A stretch of DNA of 7,222 nucleotides from Methanolinea sp. UBA477 (GTDB lineage: Archaea; Halobacteriota; Methanomicrobia; Methanomicrobiales; Methanospirillaceae): positions 1 to 7,222 of the forward strand of contig DAWO01000139.1 of the NCBI GenBank assembly GCA_002509485.1. Reading direction: 5' to 3'. Made by a program: the position numbers and the translations under genes. The notes under the pieces were generated by a model, which was given only the letters and a program-made list of their open reading frames with translations, ran no database searches and was not told the origin of the DNA. Position 1 is the stretch's first letter. Every line of letters begins with the position of its first letter. Of the stretch, positions 5,948 through 7,222 are shown one piece after another.

Positions 5948-6386
5948 TCAGGGCCGGCGCAGGATGAGGATGGCGGCACCGATTGCGGAGATGATCACCC
6001 ATGCCGACACCGGGGACGGCGGGGTGTCCCGGTCCCGTGGTGGACCGGAGGGTGGTCGGCGTCGCCGTCTCTTCCGGTGCGAAGGTGGCCAGGCAGTAGG
6101 TGCCCGGGGTAGTGGAGCCATCCCAGGTGATCCGGGTGTCGCCATCGAGGATCACGCACGGCCAGAAGGCATACACCCCGATCTCCTCTTCAGACTGGTC
6201 GTGGTTGATGGCGGTGAAGGTGTACTTGCCGGCGGAGGGGAGCATGTCGGGGTGTGCAGTGCCCATATACCGGGCATTGGCCGGATTCGACTCGTAGTTG
6301 CTGAGATCGACCTCGTTCTCGTCCAGCGTGTAGGACGCCACAAGTATGAAAAATTTTATCAGAGGGGAACCTGGAGCACTGAACAC
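5948..6386 (-). pseudogene. C-terminal piece of a cell-surface protein, frameshifted before its membrane anchor
   Basis: The minus strand reads VASYTLDENEVDLSNYESN, ARYMGTAHPDMLPSAGKYTF, EEEIGVYAFWPCVILDGDTR and ITWDGSTTPGTYCLATFAPE, then a Thr/Pro linker. Within the linker (about 6010-6090) the frame shifts. The expected end, SPVSAWVIISAIGAAILILR, lies in another frame and closes at TGA 5950-5948. A Thr/Pro spacer, one hydrophobic helix and a basic end are typical C-terminal anchors of methanogen surface proteins. The N-terminal side begins abruptly in AT-rich DNA near 6350, with no signal peptide and no conserved start, so most of the protein is missing. It converges on the hydrolase gene. 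The domain type is not identified by name; surface location is inferred from the anchor. Confidence 0.65.
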
Positions 6387-6464
6387 AGAATTACGTGGCC
6401 GCCCGTCAATGAAAAAATGAGAGAGGCCACTTCAGATCTAAAACGTCAGGGGTCTCCGTGTGCA

Positions 6465-6638
6465 TCAGACATATTCGACCTCTTCCTGGACCAGGGTCCC
6501 GGATGAGAAGATGAAGTCCTTCGGGTGTGACGGGATCGACAACGAGAGCGAGTCGGTCCGAAATGAAGTTTTTCAGGTGCGCACATGCCCTATGATCGAT
6601 TGGCTGGTCGAATTCAACAACAATGTCAACGCTGAAAA
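6465..6638 (-). pseudogene. Second MntA-type nucleotidyltransferase remnant, with a vestigial hepT start
   Basis: The minus strand reads SVDIVVEFDQPID, then AHLKNFISDRLALVVDPVTP and EGLHLLIRD, the C-terminal two thirds of a minimal nucleotidyltransferase (family form DVDIVVEFDxP, VDLVTPxxLHPLIRD). After LIRD one extra base shifts the frame; removing a C gives LVQEEVEYV and stop at 6467-6465, the normal family ending. The N-terminal half with the Gly-Ser motif is absent. An ATG at 6472 overlaps this end exactly as hepT overlaps mntA at 2810 (TATGTCTRA in both). It reads only MSDAHGDP before a stop, so it is probably the vestigial start of a partner hepT. Confidence 0.65.
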
Positions 6639-6651
6639 GAACCTGTATTCC

Positions 6652-6759
6652 ATGAAAGATAACTCTCTGATAAAGGATGTGGCTGCCATGACGAGCATCG
6701 AATCTGATGAACAGGATATATTGCAGAAAGTGGATGAAATATCCCAAAAGCTGATATGA
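6652..6759 (+). CDS. Small gene or gene tail at the head of the MazF operon
   Basis: From ATG 6652 this encodes 35 residues (MKDNSLIKDVAAMTSIESDE followed by QDILQKVDEISQKLI), mostly helical and charged. Its TGA (6757-6759) overlaps the ATG of the next gene (6756-6758), so the two are translationally coupled. I do not recognise the family. Its position suggests an extra antitoxin or DNA-binding component, as short helical proteins often precede MazF-type toxins, but that is inference. The bases just upstream are antisense to the nucleotidyltransferase remnant, so the true N-terminus may have been lost in a rearrangement. No TATA box or ribosome binding site is evident before 6652. Confidence 0.45.
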   Translation: MKDNSLIKDVAAMTSIESDEQDILQKVDEISQKLI

Positions 6760-6873
6760 ACTGCTCAAGGGAACATGAGACCATCGCCCTCATGAAACTG
6801 TCTGAACAGTCATTATCCACATTTCTAAAATGACGAACCGGGCATCTATACTATCAAGGTTGTGTATCAATGA
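6756..6873 (+). pseudogene. Small antitoxin preceding the MazF-like toxin, one-base frameshift
   Basis: From ATG 6756 the frame reads MNCSREHETIALMKLSEQSL and STFLK, then TGA at 6831-6833. One frame over it continues NDEPGIYTIKVVYQ and stops at TGA 6871-6873, which overlaps the toxin ATG (6870-6872). Dropping one A from the run at 6827-6830 restores a 38-residue protein spanning exactly from the upstream overlap to the downstream overlap. That exact fit supports a single-base error or mutation in a homopolymer. Short acidic proteins with an (A/S)LMKLSEQSL-type helix and a DE-rich end precede PemK/MazF toxins in many archaea. Antitoxin role inferred from position. Confidence 0.6.
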
Positions 6874-7222
6874 AGGGTGCGGTTGTCCTGGTCCCATTTC
6901 CCTTCACAGATTTTTCTGCAACAAAACTTCGTCCTGCCCTTGTTCTCCATGAAAACAATCATGATGCGTCTCACAGCAGGCCCGATGCGTGAAAATGCCG
7001 GAGGCATTTTCATTCGAAATGCGTATGATGTCGTTGTAGCCTTTATCTCGTCAAAGGTCACTGCCCCCACTTCCCGGGCTGATATTCTCCTGCTGCAAGA
7101 GGACAGCGGGTTTGCTGCATCGGGATGAAAAGTAGATTCTGTTATAAAACTCGATAAAATCGCCACAATTATGAAAAAAATAGGCTCTTCTCTACCTGGT
7201 GTGGATAGGATTGATGAACCGG
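6870..7222 (+). pseudogene. MazF/PemK-family toxin, interrupted; 3' end outside the window
   Basis: MazF/PemK toxins are sequence-specific mRNA endonucleases. From ATG 6870 the frame reads MKGAVVLVPFPFTDFSATKL and RPALVLHENNHD, the classic N-terminal block, then stops at TGA 6990-6992. The next family block, DVVVAFISSKV, with TAPTSRADILLLQEDSGFAA, resumes in another frame from about 7027. Removing 64 bases (6967-7030) joins the halves seamlessly as HENNHDVVVAFISSKV. A second defect is TGA at 7126-7128 between FAASG and KVDSVIKLDKIATI, where the family has a residue such as leucine (TTA to TGA is one change). The reading then continues to the window edge. Two independent breaks make an active toxin unlikely. 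Family call firm. Confidence 0.85.
6961..7030. mobile_element. Small hairpin-bearing insertion with a 6-bp direct repeat
   Basis: A 58-bp segment (6967-7024) is flanked by ATGATG at 6961-6966 and 7025-7030, as a target duplication would leave. Deleting the segment and one repeat restores the MazF frame exactly. Inside is a perfect stem, TGAAAATGCC (6990-6999) and GGCATTTTCA (7003-7012), with the 3-base loop GGA. ATGCGT occurs three times (6964, 6985 and 7019), including both edges, so the true boundaries may be a few bases off. It codes for nothing and could be a palindromic mini-element mobilised in trans. A local slippage product is the alternative. Confidence 0.5.

Noticed and set aside
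5441..6112. Long plus-strand frame overlapping the hydrolase gene
   Set aside because: The adjacent frame at 5451-5939 has membrane helices and metal-ligand motifs; this one is its shadow, rich in Arg, Pro and Gly.
6460..6651. Upstream extension of the small gene at 6652
   Set aside because: These bases are read convincingly on the minus strand as a nucleotidyltransferase remnant, so the plus-strand extension is antisense.
1..7222. CRISPR array, tRNA, rRNA or a transposase gene
   Set aside because: No regularly spaced repeats, no cloverleaf-like or rRNA-like stretch and no transposase or integrase motif were seen on either strand.

Overview
The window looks like an accessory island of a euryarchaeal genome, most likely a methanogen of the Methanomicrobiales type. 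The pointers are the GC-rich genes with strong G/C third positions, archaeal TATA boxes, start codons with little or no Shine-Dalgarno signal, a DUF1616 membrane protein, and an archaeal surface protein with a C-terminal membrane anchor. The placement rests on gene families and style, not on a marker gene.

Only four genes look fully intact: a DUF4143-type AAA ATPase (1113-2471, minus), a UPF0175 antitoxin with its DUF3368 PIN-like toxin (3402-3668 and 3674-4153, plus), and a DUF457/YdjM-type membrane metal-dependent hydrolase (5451-5939, plus). Almost everything else is a broken gene, and most of the broken genes are toxin-antitoxin (TA) parts.

Left to right: 1-535 is GC-rich with no convincing gene. 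536-809 is a decayed second copy of the UPF0175 antitoxin, perhaps followed by a scrap of its toxin. 1113-2471 is the AT-richer ATPase, with a TATA box and palindrome upstream. 2612-3124 (minus) is an mntA-hepT pair. Its mntA has a one-base frameshift and an amber codon at the serine of the catalytic Gly-Ser motif; its hepT has lost its catalytic end. 3358-4153 holds the promoter and the intact UPF0175/DUF3368 pair. 4154-4605 has no intact gene but may hold another nucleotidyltransferase scrap. 4606-5397 is a rearranged patch: a DUF1616 gene cut off after its fourth membrane helix, then a coding fragment in the opposite direction, then the plus-strand tail of another gene. 5451-5939 is the hydrolase. 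5948-6386 (minus) is a frameshifted C-terminal piece of a surface protein. 6465-6638 (minus) is a second mntA-type remnant whose end overlaps a vestigial hepT start in the same way as the first. 6652-7222 (plus) is a compact three-gene operon joined by ATGA overlaps: a small unknown gene, a frameshifted small antitoxin and a MazF/PemK toxin. The toxin is interrupted by a 64-bp insertion carrying a perfect 10-bp hairpin.

The genes do not form one pathway. The window is best read as a place where TA modules of at least three families (UPF0175/DUF3368, MntA/HepT, PemK/MazF) arrive, duplicate and decay, with one module kept whole. Sequencing or assembly error could explain single frameshifts, but not the truncations, the strand switch or the duplicated decayed antitoxin. 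The intact genes lying between the broken ones also argue for real decay.
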